Below are positions 29,170 to 38,143 of a stretch of 64,000 nucleotides of DNA, in pieces. The DNA is taken from NCBI GenBank assembly GCA_963764805.1, contig CAVXUB010000003.1, positions 310,001-374,000 on the forward strand. The letters run 5' to 3'. The notes under the pieces were generated by a model. That model ran no database searches. It had not been told where the DNA came from and saw only the letters and a program-made list of their open reading frames with translations. The stretch is from CAVXUB01 sp963764805. Lineage in GTDB: Bacteria > Actinomycetota > Acidimicrobiia > Acidimicrobiales > Bog-793. Position 1 is the stretch's first letter. The number at the start of each line of letters is the position of its first letter. The position numbers and the translations under genes were made by a program.

Positions 29170-31667
29170 CGGCGACCGATCGTATAGGCCGACCTGCCGC
29201 GACGGGCCGTGGGCCGCACGAGAGGCGGGCGCGCCGCCGGTCGGGGCGGTGTCAGCGGGCGATGGCGCGAAGAGTGGCGCCGGTTCCGGCGGCGGGTTGG
29301 CGCGGGCGTGCGCGCCGGCATCGGCGTCGTCTGCAGCCCGTGCGCCAGACTCGTTGCATCTGCGGCATTCGGCCTGCCGAAGAAGTATCCCTGCCCGAAG
29401 TCGCAGCCGAGCTCGCGAAGCGCGATCGCCTGCTCGATCGATTCGACCCCCTCGGCCAGCACCTCGATCCCCACGCCCTTGCCGAGATTGAGGACGGCGG
29501 CGACGATGGCCGAGTCGCCGGGGTCCGAGAGGAAGTCGGCGATGAACGTCTTGTCGATCTTGATGACGTCGGGGCGCAGCTGCTTGAGGTAGCCGAGCGA
29601 CGAGTAGCCGGTGCCGAAGTCGTCGATGGCGATCTTGACCCCGAGCCGCCGGAGCGGGGAGAGGCGTTCGATGGCGGCCTCGGCGTCGATCGGCAGGGAG
29701 GTCTCGGTCACCTCGAGGGTCAACAGCCCGGGATCGAGCCCGGTGTCGATCAGGACGCGCTCGATCGTGGCGTCGAGCTCGGCGTCGTCGAGCTGGCGCG
29801 CCGAGATGTTGACGGCAATCTCGAAGCCCGAGCCGCTCGCCGTCTGGGCGCCGGCGACGATGCCGCAGGCCTGCTCCAGCACCCACGTGCCGATGGCGAC
29901 GATGAGCCCGCTCGCCTCGGCGACGTGGACGAACTGGTCGGGCATGATCAGCCCTTCCGTCGGGCTGTTCCAGCGCAGAAGCGCCTCCGCTCCGTGCACG
30001 TCTCCAGTCGCCAGGCGAACGATCGGCTGGAAGTGGACCTCCAGCTCGTCGTCCTCTATCGCCCGCCGCAGCGCTCCCGCCATCTTCACGCGGCTGACGG
30101 CCCGGTGCTCGTCGGCCGGGGCGAAGAGCGCCACCCGGTCGCCGCCCTCGCCGCGGGCGGTGCGCATCGCCAGCTCCGCGTCGCTGACCAACCTGTTGGG
30201 ATCGTTCTCGCCCGGATGAACCCTCGCCACGCCGATGCTCGTGGTGAGGTAGGTCTCGACCCCGTCCACTATCACCGGCTCGCGAAGCGTCCGCGAGGTC
30301 CTCTCTGCGACGGCGACCGAGACCGCCTCGTCGGGGGAAGACTCGGTGACCATCACGAACTGGTGGCGGCCGACACAGGCGACGAGGTCGTCCTCGCCCG
30401 CCAGCCTCTCCAGCCGGCGGGCGGTGGTCAGCAGCAGCTCGTCGATGGCGGCGCTGCCGTGGGCGCGGGCGTGCAGCTCGAAGTCGTCGATCTCGATGAA
30501 CAGCACGATCAGCCGGGAGTCGCTGCGGCGCCTGCGCTCGAGCAGGTGCGCCAGCCGGTCGCCGAGCAGCCGCCGGTTGGGCAGGCTGGTGACCGGCTCG
30601 TAGAGGATCGCCCTGTCGAGCGCCAGGCGAGCCTCCTTCTCCTCGGTCACGTCGTGGGCGTTGAGCACGATGCCGCGCACGGCGGGATCGTCGACGAGGT
30701 TCGTGAGCGTGGTGGCCAGCCACCTCCATGCGCCATCCGCACGCGCCACCCGCATCTCCAGGAACATGCTCGTGCCCGGAGCCGCGAGAAGTGAGAGCCA
30801 AGTCCGCTCGAAACCCTCCGCGTCCTCCGGATGGACCCGCTCCCTCTCCCGCCGCCGCGTGCGCTCGTCGGCACCTTGACCGAGCACCCGCTCGTAGGAG
30901 GGAGCCACGTAGCTCGGGACGGCGTCGGGGCCGAGGACCATGACGATCTCGGCCCCGTGCTCGATGAGGGTCCGGTGATGCGCCTCGGACAGCTCGAGCG
31001 TCCCGCGCATCCCCTCGACACGGCGGTGCGATGCACGGAACGACTCCTCGACCATCGCCACCGACCAGCCGATCACTCCGGCCACTGCGTGCATCTGGTT
31101 GGCGGTGAGCGCAGACGGCGCAAGCCGGTAGGCGACGGCAAGCTCGCCGCCGGCGAGGCAGAAGACCGTGGCGGCGAGGATCGGGCGCAGGGCCCGCCCG
31201 TTGGCGGCGTTCGGCCCGACCATCATCACGAGGGCCGCGAAGCCGGTCACCATCGGCCCCCAGCCCGCGGCGTAGGCGGCCGCCGAGGTCGCCGCCAGGT
31301 CCCCGGCGGTGCGCACCACCAGGGCGCCCGACCTCGAGAGGTCCTCGGTCAAAAGGCGGCTCGTGATGCTGACGAGCACCGCCACGGCTACCACCGAGAC
31401 GAAGGTCCGCATCGGGACGTCGCTGAGCACGTGCTGGCGGGCCAGCAGCTGGCGGGCGAGGAGCCCCACGCCGCCCGCCGCGATGCGCCCGCCGACAGCC
31501 GCAGAGCGCTGCAGCGTCAGAGCCGGCCACGGCCGCGCAGCACGTACCGTGCCGCTATCCCGGACAGCCACGCGCTCTATGTCGACACCTCCCAGCCCCA
31601 CTCCCCGTAGTGCTCCGTGCATAGTTTCGCGCTGAACGAGCCTTTCTGCCTCGGAAAGTGGCGACAT
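29130..31667 (-). CDS. Membrane PAS-GGDEF-EAL protein, inactive GGDEF, intact EAL
   Basis: 845 residues as drawn. Several N-terminal membrane spans (about 55-215) are followed by a PAS domain (about 225-345), a GGDEF domain with the signature reduced to GRHQF (433-437), so cyclase activity is not expected, and a full EAL domain (about 530-775). The EAL residues are complete: EALLRW, NISARQL, LEVTETS, IDDFGTGYSSL, IKIDKTF, AEGVES and GQGYFFGRP. It should hydrolyse cyclic di-GMP. The last ~70 residues are an Arg/Pro-rich tail running 40 bases into glgE. The start is uncertain: ATG 31667 has no Shine-Dalgarno, and internal ATGs near residues 16 and 86 are alternatives. It probably heads the glgE operon. 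Confidence 0.85.
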   Translation of the reverse strand: MSPLSEAERLVQRETMHGALRGVGLGGVDIERVAVRDSGTVRAARPWPALTLQRSAAVGGRIAAGGVGLLARQLLARQHVLSDVPMRTFVSVVAVAVLVSITSRLLTEDLSRSGALVVRTAGDLAATSAAAYAAGWGPMVTGFAALVMMVGPNAANGRALRPILAATVFCLAGGELAVAYRLAPSALTANQMHAVAGVIGWSVAMVEESFRASHRRVEGMRGTLELSEAHHRTLIEHGAEIVMVLGPDAVPSYVAPSYERVLGQGADERTRRRERERVHPEDAEGFERTWLSLLAAPGTSMFLEMRVARADGAWRWLATTLTNLVDDPAVRGIVLNAHDVTEEKEARLALDRAILYEPVTSLPNRRLLGDRLAHLLERRRRSDSRLIVLFIEIDDFELHARAHGSAAIDELLLTTARRLERLAGEDDLVACVGRHQFVMVTESSPDEAVSVAVAERTSRTLREPVIVDGVETYLTTSIGVARVHPGENDPNRLVSDAELAMRTARGEGGDRVALFAPADEHRAVSRVKMAGALRRAIEDDELEVHFQPIVRLATGDVHGAEALLRWNSPTEGLIMPDQFVHVAEASGLIVAIGTWVLEQACGIVAGAQTASGSGFEIAVNISARQLDDAELDATIERVLIDTGLDPGLLTLEVTETSLPIDAEAAIERLSPLRRLGVKIAIDDFGTGYSSLGYLKQLRPDVIKIDKTFIADFLSDPGDSAIVAAVLNLGKGVGIEVLAEGVESIEQAIALRELGCDFGQGYFFGRPNAADATSLAHGLQTTPMPARTPAPTRRRNRRHSSRHRPLTPPRPAARPPLVRPTARRGRSAYTIGRRCQRTRPARRAGG

Positions 31668-31714
31668 GTGCCGGATCTGCGTTCGAAAATCCGCAGCCGG
31701 TTCGACGGGAGGCG

Positions 31715-31757
31715 GAAAAAGGCCCTGCCAGCTCGGGGTTCCGATCTGGCAGGGCCT
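31715..31757 (-). terminator. Rho-independent terminator of the rpf-like gene
   Basis: AGGCCCTGCCAG (31720-31731) and CTGGCAGGGCCT (31746-31757) form a perfect 12-bp stem with a 14-base loop. On the minus strand the stem is followed at once by TTTTT. It lies 43 bases past the rpf-like stop and upstream of the GGDEF/EAL gene. Confidence 0.85.
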
Positions 31758-31800
31758 GGATCATCGTGCGGCGCGAGCTTCCGCCCAAGCTCGTATCAGC

Positions 31801-32517
31801 TCAGAGGAGTCCGAGCTTGGCGGCACAGGCCGGCCACTGGCCCCAGCCCGAGCGCGCCTGCAGCATCTTGGCGGCCTCGTCCTGCACAGCGGGCGGCGCG
31901 TTGCTCGGGAGGCCCGTGAAGCCGAGCCCGTACCAGGTCGCCAGCGCGAACTGGTATGCCCCGTAGTAGCCGTTGCCGGTGTTGATCGAGTAGTCGTCGG
32001 AGGACTCGCACATCCGAAGCTCGTACCACACACCTGCCGCGTTCCCTCCGCCGCCTCCGCCCGAGGACGTGGGCTGCGTGGGAGGCGGCGTCACGACCAC
32101 CCGGGACGGCGGTGGTGGCGGTGGCGGTGGCGGTGGTGGTGGTGGTGGTGGTGGTGGTGGTGCAGGGGTGCGGTGGGCCGCATCCCACTCCGCCTCCAGG
32201 ACGGCGAGCTTGGCTGCCGCCGCCCGTTCCACGGCGCGGGTGTCTGCCCGCAGGGTGTCCTGGCGGATCACCAGCTGCGCACGGACAGCGGGAAGCGGCC
32301 GCGCGGCGAGCGCCGCACCTCCGGCCGAGCCGGCGAGCGGACCGGCCGCGTGGTCCTGTGAACGAAGCCTTGTCTCTGGCGGCGGCATCGCAGCCGCCCT
32401 CGCCAAGGTGCTCGAATGGGAGCCGAAGATGGCTCCGTCGCCGCCGGCCGCGCCGGCTGCGATACCGAATGAGATGATGCTGCACGCTGAAAGCGCGACA
32501 ACGGGGTGCTTGCGCAT
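31801..32517 (-). CDS. Secreted Rpf-like transglycosylase with polyproline linker
   Basis: A 238-residue exported protein. A signal peptide (MRKHPVVALSACSIISFGIA) is followed by an Ala-rich helical region, an uninterrupted run of 18 prolines, a Thr/Ser/Gly linker, and a C-terminal resuscitation-promoting-factor/lysozyme-like domain. The catalytic Glu171 sits in the R-M-C-E-S context and is followed by GNGYYGAYQFALATWYGLG. Such enzymes cleave the glycan strand of peptidoglycan and promote regrowth. AGGAGGCGCAAG precedes the ATG, a strong ribosome site, and a clear terminator follows. The proline run is encoded by a trinucleotide repeat and probably spans the cell wall. Confidence 0.88.
   Translation of the reverse strand: MRKHPVVALSACSIISFGIAAGAAGGDGAIFGSHSSTLARAAAMPPPETRLRSQDHAAGPLAGSAGGAALAARPLPAVRAQLVIRQDTLRADTRAVERAAAAKLAVLEAEWDAAHRTPAPPPPPPPPPPPPPPPPPPSRVVVTPPPTQPTSSGGGGGGNAAGVWYELRMCESSDDYSINTGNGYYGAYQFALATWYGLGFTGLPSNAPPAVQDEAAKMLQARSGWGQWPACAAKLGLL
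32107..32160 (-). repeat. (GGT/GGC)18 trinucleotide repeat encoding 18 prolines
   Basis: 54 bases of nearly pure GGT/GGC on the plus strand (CCA/CCG codons on the minus). The centre has ten identical triplets. Such tracts are prone to slippage in steps of one codon, so the linker length may vary between strains without breaking the frame. Confidence 0.85.
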
Positions 32518-32966
32518 CTTGCGCCTCCTGAGGAGTCTTGGAAACCCAATGGGCTCCAGGTGGGCCTTGGATGCGGGCAGTCCGTCTCTTGTGCATTCAG
32601 CTCGCGGCCGGGTGCCGGAAGGGCTTGGGCGGCCGGGACCTTGCGTCCGTACGAGGTGCTGACGGTGTCGGCCCTGGTATCTGTCGGGGCAACTCCTTAT
32701 CGAACCCACGCGTCTCTGAGCGGGCGATGATGACGGATCGCGCTGCGCGCCCTCTGGGCGAGCGAACAACGGCAACCGAACGTTCCTACCTTCGAGACAG
32801 CCTCTCCTCTGTCTCCTGTGTCACCGGGTTCCTGGGGTGACGAAGGCGGCACCGATCCGTCGCTGACGTGTCGAGTGCAGGAAGGATAACGCCCACCCCC
32901 AGCGCGTGCAACTGCCACTCAGGGTGACGGGGATCCCACACCCTCTTCGCCACTACCATCCGCCCC
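32518..32966. other. Divergent intergenic region, rpf-like gene / aldose epimerase
   Basis: About 450 bases with no supported gene. It contains an inverted repeat GTCACC-10 bases-GGTGAC (32820-32841). On the minus strand a segment around 32645-32680 faintly resembles the 3' conserved part of ydaO-type (c-di-AMP) riboswitches, but the rest of that motif is not found. The long untranslated leader of the rpf-like gene could still be regulatory. Confidence 0.35.
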
Positions 32967-33930
32967 GTGCAAGCATCCGCGACACGGCCTGCGGGCCGGC
33001 TCGCGATCAGCTGCGGCGAGACCGTAGCCGAGATCGACCGCGTCGGCGCCACCCTGCGGGCACTTCGCATCGGTGGCGACGAGATCATCGACGGAGACGT
33101 CGAAAGCCCTTATGTTGCAAGCGGTCGCGGGCAGGTGCTGGCGCCGTGGCCGAACCGGCTCGACGGCGGGTCGTACTCCTTCGGCGGACGCCGCGGGCAG
33201 GCGCCGATCGATGAGCCCGAGCACGGGAACGCGATCCACGGGCTGGTGCGCTGGCTGCGTTTCGATGTGCTCGAGATGTCCGCCGAGTCCGTGCGCTTGG
33301 CGAGCCCGCTGGCCGAGCAGCCCGCCTACCCGTTCCCGCTCCGTCTCGAGATCGAGTACACCGCGGTGGCGGGGGGCTTGGAGGTCGCCGTCGAGGCGGC
33401 CAGCCCGTCAGGGCCTGCCCCGTTCGGCTACGGCTTCCATCCCTACCTGTCCGTCGGCACGCCGGACGTCGACGAGATCGTGCTCCACGTGCCGGCGGAA
33501 CACCGGCTGCTGCTCGACGAGCGCGGCCTGCCGGTGGGCGAGGAGCGGGTCGCCGCTACCGGCTACGACTTCTGCACACCGAGGAGGATCGGCCGCACGG
33601 TCCTCGACGACTGCTTCAGCGGGCTGCTCCGGCCCGAGCAGGACGGGGGGGACGGGGCAGGACGGGGAGCAAGCGGGGGAGCAGGCACTCCTCGGCTCTG
33701 TCAGCAGCGAGGCCGCCGGTCGTCAGCGGCGGGTCGAGTTGTGGGGGGACCGGAGCTTTGCTTGGCTGATGTGCTTCACGGGCGACACGATCAAGGATCC
33801 CGCCAGGCGCAGGAAGTCAGTGGCGCTGGAACCGATGACCTGCCCGCCCAATGCGTTTCGCAGCGGAGAAGGCTTGATCACGTTGGGGCCCGAGCCTTGG
33901 CGCGGTCGCTACGGATTGAGGGCGAGATGA
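32967..33930 (+). CDS. Aldose 1-epimerase family protein (one frameshift at a G7 run)
   Basis: About 320 residues once one G is removed from the seven-G run at 33645-33651. The first frame gives the mutarotase fold: GRGQVLAPWPNRLDGG (substrate Arg), PEHGNAIHGLVRW (catalytic His), FGYGFHPYLSVG (second His) and RTVLDDCFSGL. The second frame completes it: VELWGDRSFAWLMCFT then LEPMTCPPNAFRSGEGL, with the family's Glu-Pro-x-T-x-x-x-N-A. It interconverts hexose anomers. Without repair the frame runs on into the enoyl-CoA hydratase as an artificial fusion. The repaired stop overlaps the next start (ATGA). Confidence 0.82.
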
Positions 33931-34730
33931 TCTACCCGGGAATAGAACGGCTGAAGGTGGACCGGCGCGACGACGGTGTGGTCGTGGTGACCATCGACCG
34001 CCCGCAGGTGCTCAACGCGGTCGACGTGCAGACCCACCACGAGCTCGCCGCCGTCTGGGAGCAGATCGACCGGGACCCACAGGCGCGAGTGGCCGTCGTC
34101 ACCGGCGCCGGTGAGGCCTTCTGCGCCGGCGGCGAGATGTCGATGCTCGAGGAGATGGTGGTCGACCACGAGGCGGTGATGGTCCAGCTCCGCGACGCGG
34201 CTGCGATCGTGCGGGCGATGATCGATTGCGAGAAGCCGATCGTCTCGGCGATCAACGGGGTCGCCGTCGGCGCCGGGCTGACGGTCGCACTGCTCGCCGA
34301 CATCTCGATCATCGGCGAGTCCGTCCGGCTGTCGGACGGTCACGCCCGCATCGGAGTGGCCGCCGGAGATCATGCGGTTCTCATCTGGCCCCTGCTCTGT
34401 GGCATGGCTCGTGCCAAGTACCACCTGCTGACCGCCGGCTTCGTGGACGGCGTCGAGGCTGAACGGATCGGCCTGGTGTCCAAGTGCGTGCCGGACGCCG
34501 AGGTGATGCGCCAGGCGCTGGACGTGGCCGAGCGTTTGGCGGCGGGCAGCCAGACGGCGATCAGGTTCACGAAGCACGCGCTGAACAACTGGCTGCGCTC
34601 GGCGATGCCCGCCTTCGAGCACTCTCTGGCGCTCGAGATGCTGTCGTTCCTCGGTCCCGACGCCAAGGAGGGCGTGGCGGCGCTGCGTGCAAAACGCCGC
34701 CCGAGCTTTCCGTCGGCCGGAGCCCCGTAA
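33927..34730 (+). CDS. Enoyl-CoA hydratase/isomerase family protein
   Basis: A 267-residue crotonase-fold protein. Oxyanion-hole segments are visible (GEAFCAGGEMSML and INGVAVGAGLTVALLADI), followed by ARIGVAAGDHAVLIWPLLCG and a C-terminal helical region ending RRPSFPSAG. This class hydrates or isomerises acyl-CoA intermediates; the Glu pair of classical hydratases is not obvious, so the exact reaction is open. The ATG overlaps the aldose epimerase stop by four bases. Confidence 0.87.
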   Translation: MIYPGIERLKVDRRDDGVVVVTIDRPQVLNAVDVQTHHELAAVWEQIDRDPQARVAVVTGAGEAFCAGGEMSMLEEMVVDHEAVMVQLRDAAAIVRAMIDCEKPIVSAINGVAVGAGLTVALLADISIIGESVRLSDGHARIGVAAGDHAVLIWPLLCGMARAKYHLLTAGFVDGVEAERIGLVSKCVPDAEVMRQALDVAERLAAGSQTAIRFTKHALNNWLRSAMPAFEHSLALEMLSFLGPDAKEGVAALRAKRRPSFPSAGAP

Positions 34731-34742
34731 CGAGCCCCTCTC

Positions 34743-34790
34743 GGCGGTCAGGCGCTCAGGCGGTCAGGCGGTCAGGCGGTCAGGCGGTCA
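34743..34790. repeat. 8-bp tandem repeat, CGGTCAGG about six units
   Basis: Near-perfect tandem units CGGTCAGG/CGCTCAGG between the convergent enoyl-CoA hydratase and L,D-transpeptidase genes. The last unit runs into the transpeptidase stop codon. A small minisatellite with no obvious function. Confidence 0.8.
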
Positions 34791-36141
34791 CCGTCACCAG
34801 CGTGCCGAGCTGGTCGTAGGGCCATACCCGGTGTGCATCGTTCGGCACGAGCTCGACGCACCCGAGGCTCTGAGGCCAGCCGTAGGTCGAGCGCCAGAAG
34901 CCGTGGATCGCATCGCCGCCGTTGAAGTAGGCGACCCAGGGGATGCCCGGGTCGCTGTAGTGCGTGCCGTTGGGGTTGGTGCCGCTCATCGTCGTCACCG
35001 CGTAGCGCACGTACACCGGGTAAGTGCCGGTCGCCGTGGGGGCCTGCGCGATACCGGTGTTGGCGAGCACGTGGAACAGCGTCCTCCCGTCCTGCCAGAC
35101 GTAGAGCGTCTCCGGCAGCTTCTCGCTCACCCAGATGTAGTCGTACGGGTTCGGGTCCATCTGCCGCGCAGCCACGGCGGAGAGCAGTGTCCGCCAGACG
35201 AGGGGACCCGGGTCGCCGTCGACGCCGAGGCCCTCGGCCGCCTCGAACGCCATGACGGCGCCTCTGGTCGGGACGTTCCAGGCCCCGGGGGTCCAGAGGG
35301 AGCGGAGCGAGGCAGGAGTGCCGGCCCAGCGCCAGGCGAAGGTGCCGCTCTGCGGTGACAGGGAGATCTGCCCGGCGGTCGCAGGCTCGCTGTCGAGCGA
35401 TTCGGAAGGCGAAGTGGTGGTCGTCGGCGCCGCTGTCGTCGTCGTGGCGCCCGTGGACAGCTCGTTCACCTGAGCACCGTTCGAAGAGGACATGAAGTTG
35501 ACGGGGAGGTACCCGAGCTCGGCCAGCAACTGCTGGAGCCGCAGTGTGGAGCCGGGCTGGATGGTGAACCTGGACTGGAAGGAAGCGAGCAGAGTGCCGC
35601 CCGCAGAATCGCGGGTCCCGGCTGGCACCGTCACCTTCACCGTGGTGTAGGGGGGGAAGTTGGCGGCGGCGTTGAACTCGAGCGTGTTCGGAGCGGCCCG
35701 CACCCAGTTGCCTGGCACAGCAGGCGATATCTGCGGGTACGCGGATCCGGCCGAAAGCGGGGCCGACAGCTGGATAGTGATCGTCGGCCTCGACCCGACT
35801 CCCGCCGCGCCCGAGCGCGGGGAGATCGACACGACCTGCAGAGCACCACCGCCGCCCGCCGGAGCGCCCGAGCCGTGAGAGCCGCTGCCGCCGCCGCCGG
35901 TGGAGCTGCTGCCTGCGCCGTGGCTGCCCGTATGCCTTGCGGTGGCTCCGCCCGGCGACCTGGTACCTGCGGTGTTGCCGTTGCGGGCGAGGAGGACGGC
36001 GCCCGAAGCGCCCGCACCTACGACGACGACCGCACCGATTGCGAGCGCGGGAACCAGCCAGCTCCGCCCCTCGCCGTGCTTCCCCTTCGACCGCGATCCC
36101 ACAGTGCCCTCTCCGGCGCGCCGTCTTCCGCGCTCGTCCAT
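34780..36141 (-). CDS. L,D-transpeptidase (YkuD) with Ig-like domain
   Basis: 453 residues. A cytoplasmic basic N-terminus and one membrane anchor (about residues 29-52) are followed by a Gly/Ser linker, a bacterial Ig-like domain (about 100-195, VVSISPRSGAAGVGSRPTI), a Thr-rich linker, a peptidoglycan-binding-like helical region and the YkuD catalytic domain. His413 (AIHGFW) and Cys428 are in place, but the usual S-H-G-C-V-R-L is S-L-G-C-V-E-L. These enzymes form 3-3 cross-links in peptidoglycan. The ATG at 36141 has no clear Shine-Dalgarno. Confidence 0.88.
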   Translation of the reverse strand: MDERGRRRAGEGTVGSRSKGKHGEGRSWLVPALAIGAVVVVGAGASGAVLLARNGNTAGTRSPGGATARHTGSHGAGSSSTGGGGSGSHGSGAPAGGGGALQVVSISPRSGAAGVGSRPTITIQLSAPLSAGSAYPQISPAVPGNWVRAAPNTLEFNAAANFPPYTTVKVTVPAGTRDSAGGTLLASFQSRFTIQPGSTLRLQQLLAELGYLPVNFMSSSNGAQVNELSTGATTTTAAPTTTTSPSESLDSEPATAGQISLSPQSGTFAWRWAGTPASLRSLWTPGAWNVPTRGAVMAFEAAEGLGVDGDPGPLVWRTLLSAVAARQMDPNPYDYIWVSEKLPETLYVWQDGRTLFHVLANTGIAQAPTATGTYPVYVRYAVTTMSGTNPNGTHYSDPGIPWVAYFNGGDAIHGFWRSTYGWPQSLGCVELVPNDAHRVWPYDQLGTLVTVTA

Positions 36142-36453
36142 GCTATCTGATGACCCCCTCCCCGCTGCCGTCGTCTACTGGTTCTTCAGGGCGGCGGGTG
36201 GCGTTCCCTCCAGCTCTTCGACGCCTGCCAGGGCTGTTGTCTTGCAGCTTTTCTAGGAGCCGTCGCACACGAGGAGCCGACCGCCTCGTGGCCGAGGGTG
36301 TTTCGACGCGCGCCAGGGCGTCAAGCCGAGCGGCGCGGGCGCTGCCGCTGCGGTGGCCGGCTCAGGGAGGGCCGCGGAAAGGTGGCGGAAAGGTGACTGC
36401 AGCTTCACCTGGCGGCGGCGGTACCGTGGTGTTGCGGCGAGATTAGGAAAGGC
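36142..36453. other. Intergenic gap, L,D-transpeptidase / small membrane protein
   Basis: About 310 bases between divergent genes. It should carry both promoters, but I see no recognisable promoter pair, repeat, RNA or terminator. Confidence 0.35.
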
Positions 36454-36663
36454 GTGAGCATGTACCCCCAAACACGCACCACAGGCGGGCTGAAGCCGAC
36501 TCACTGGGCATTGATGACGGGCGTCGGCGTGGTTGGCGCCTTGATCGCCTTCGCCCTGATCGTCTGGGTGGCGGGCGTGATCTTCCACGTGATCGAGATC
36601 GCGGTGATAGTCGTCATCGTGGCGATGGTCATCCGCTGGATCGTCGGCCGCGCCATTCACTGA
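36454..36663 (+). CDS. Small membrane protein, unknown function
   Basis: 69 residues with two adjoining hydrophobic segments (about residues 18-40 and 43-62) and a basic end (RWIVGRAIH). I do not recognise a family. GTG (36454) or ATG six bases later could start it, with AGGAAAGG just upstream. It ends two bases before the convergent MocR stop. Confidence 0.6.
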   Translation: MSMYPQTRTTGGLKPTHWALMTGVGVVGALIAFALIVWVAGVIFHVIEIAVIVVIVAMVIRWIVGRAIH

Positions 36664-36665
36664 GC

Positions 36666-38131
36666 TCAGGCGCTTCGCGTACGTCCCGCTCGTAGTTGAA
36701 GGGCGAGGGAGGCGGCGACGTCGTCTGCGAGTCGTGGCACCTCCGCGAGCGAGAGGTCGGCAGTCGTGATGCGGATGGCGGGGCCCGACCGGAGGCGGTA
36801 GCGCTCGCCCGGTCGCACCGACCACCCCCTCTCCAGCAACCTCTGGACAGTTGAGGACTCCTCGCGTACCGGGACCCATACATTGAGCCCCGAGCGGCCG
36901 TGAGCCTCGACCCCGTGGTCGCCCAAGGCGCCGAGGAGCGCCGACCTGCGCGCCTCGTAGGCAGCCGCCGCCCGCTGCAGGAGGGTCGTGCCGGCTGAGC
37001 CGGCCTGCGGGGAGCCGGGGCGCGGAGCCGGCGGAGGCGAGCCGGCGCGAGGCGGGCCGGCATCGCCGGCGTCAGGAGAGTCGGCGAGCTCCCAGAGCGC
37101 TAGGGAGAGCCGCTGCGAGACGTGGCTGACCCAACCGGGTCCGAGTGCCCGCCGACCCTCGACCCTGCCGACCGTGGTGGCATCGCCGGTGAGGAAGGCG
37201 AGCCGCAGGTCCGGTCCCAACCACTTCGACACGGAGCGGACCATCGCCCAGCGCGTGACCGGCGAGCCGCCCGAGATCCCTGACATCGCTCCCGCCGGGC
37301 CCCCGGCGATGGGGCCGGCGTGATCGTCCTCCACCAGCAGGACGTCGGGACGCTGGCCGAGCAGGGCGCGGATATCCTGACGGCGCTCGGGCATGATCAC
37401 GGCCCCCGTCGGGTTCTGGGCGCGGGGGGTCACGACGACAGCCTTGGCACCGGCTGCGAGTGCTCTGGCCAGCGAGTCAGGTTCGGGCCCGTCGTCATCG
37501 ACGCGAAACGGGACCGGCACCAGGCGCATCGCCGCCAGCAGATCGATGACGGCCGTGTAACCCGGGTCTTCCACCGCCACCTTGTCGCCGGGGTGCAGGT
37601 ATGCAGCCAGGCACCGTTCGATGCCGTCCATGGCGCCCGCCACGACCGTCAGTGGTGCTTCCTCGATCCCGTCGAGCAGCAGTTGGTGGCGAGCCCGGGC
37701 GAGGAGAGGACCGTGGTCGGTCCGCTCGCCGTAGAGCCGGGGGGATCCCCAGCGACCGCCCAGCAAGCCCCGGTCGAACACCTCGTCCAAGCTCGGCAGC
37801 AGGGCTCTGTCGGGGCTACCGCTGCCGAGGTCTCGGACGCCCACCGGCGGCGCGAGATCATCTGGCCGTAGTCGGGTCCGGCGGGAGGAAGGGCTACGGC
37901 AGGTCGGCCGATGACACGAGTCCCCCGCCTTCCCTCTCCAGCCACGAGCCCCCGCTGGCGCAAGATGCGGTAGGCGGAGGCGACAGTGGTCGGGCTGATC
38001 GCCAGCTCGCCGGCCAGCCGGCGCACACTTGGAAGTGCCTCCCGTGCCGACAGGCTGCCCTCCCGGATGGAGGATTCCACCTGTTCGGCGATGGCGGCGG
38101 CGGTCCGGCCTTCGATCCTGTAACGTGACAT
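36666..38131 (-). CDS. MocR-type GntR/aminotransferase regulator (one frameshift)
   Basis: About 488 residues once one base is restored near 37868-37871. The N-terminal GntR winged helix (MSRYRIEGRTAAAIAEQVES, then LPSVRRLAGELAISPTTVAS) is in one frame. The aminotransferase-like domain is in the next: LGSGSPDRALLPSL, GDKVAVEDPGYTA, PRAQNPTGAVI, LLVEDDHAG and SVSKWLGPDLRLAFL, with the PLP-binding Lys in the S-K-W motif. MocR proteins sense PLP or amino acids. ATG 38131 is six bases from the predicted transcription start, so the mRNA is nearly leaderless. A divergent PNPOx-like gene is the likely target. Confidence 0.85.
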
Positions 38132-38143
38132 AACGAGATAGCA

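Noticed and set aside
32630..32740. ydaO-type (cyclic di-AMP) riboswitch upstream of the rpf-like gene
   Set aside because: On the minus strand CCGACACCGTCAGCACCTCG resembles the 3' conserved block, and such riboswitches often precede rpf genes, but the GGGGUGAAUC block and the flanking hairpin are missing and about 150 bases separate it from the start codon.
32967..34730. Single fused aldose epimerase-enoyl-CoA hydratase protein
   Set aside because: The junction translates to low-complexity sequence, while the proper epimerase C-terminus continues in another frame and ends with an ATGA overlap; the fusion arises from one extra G.
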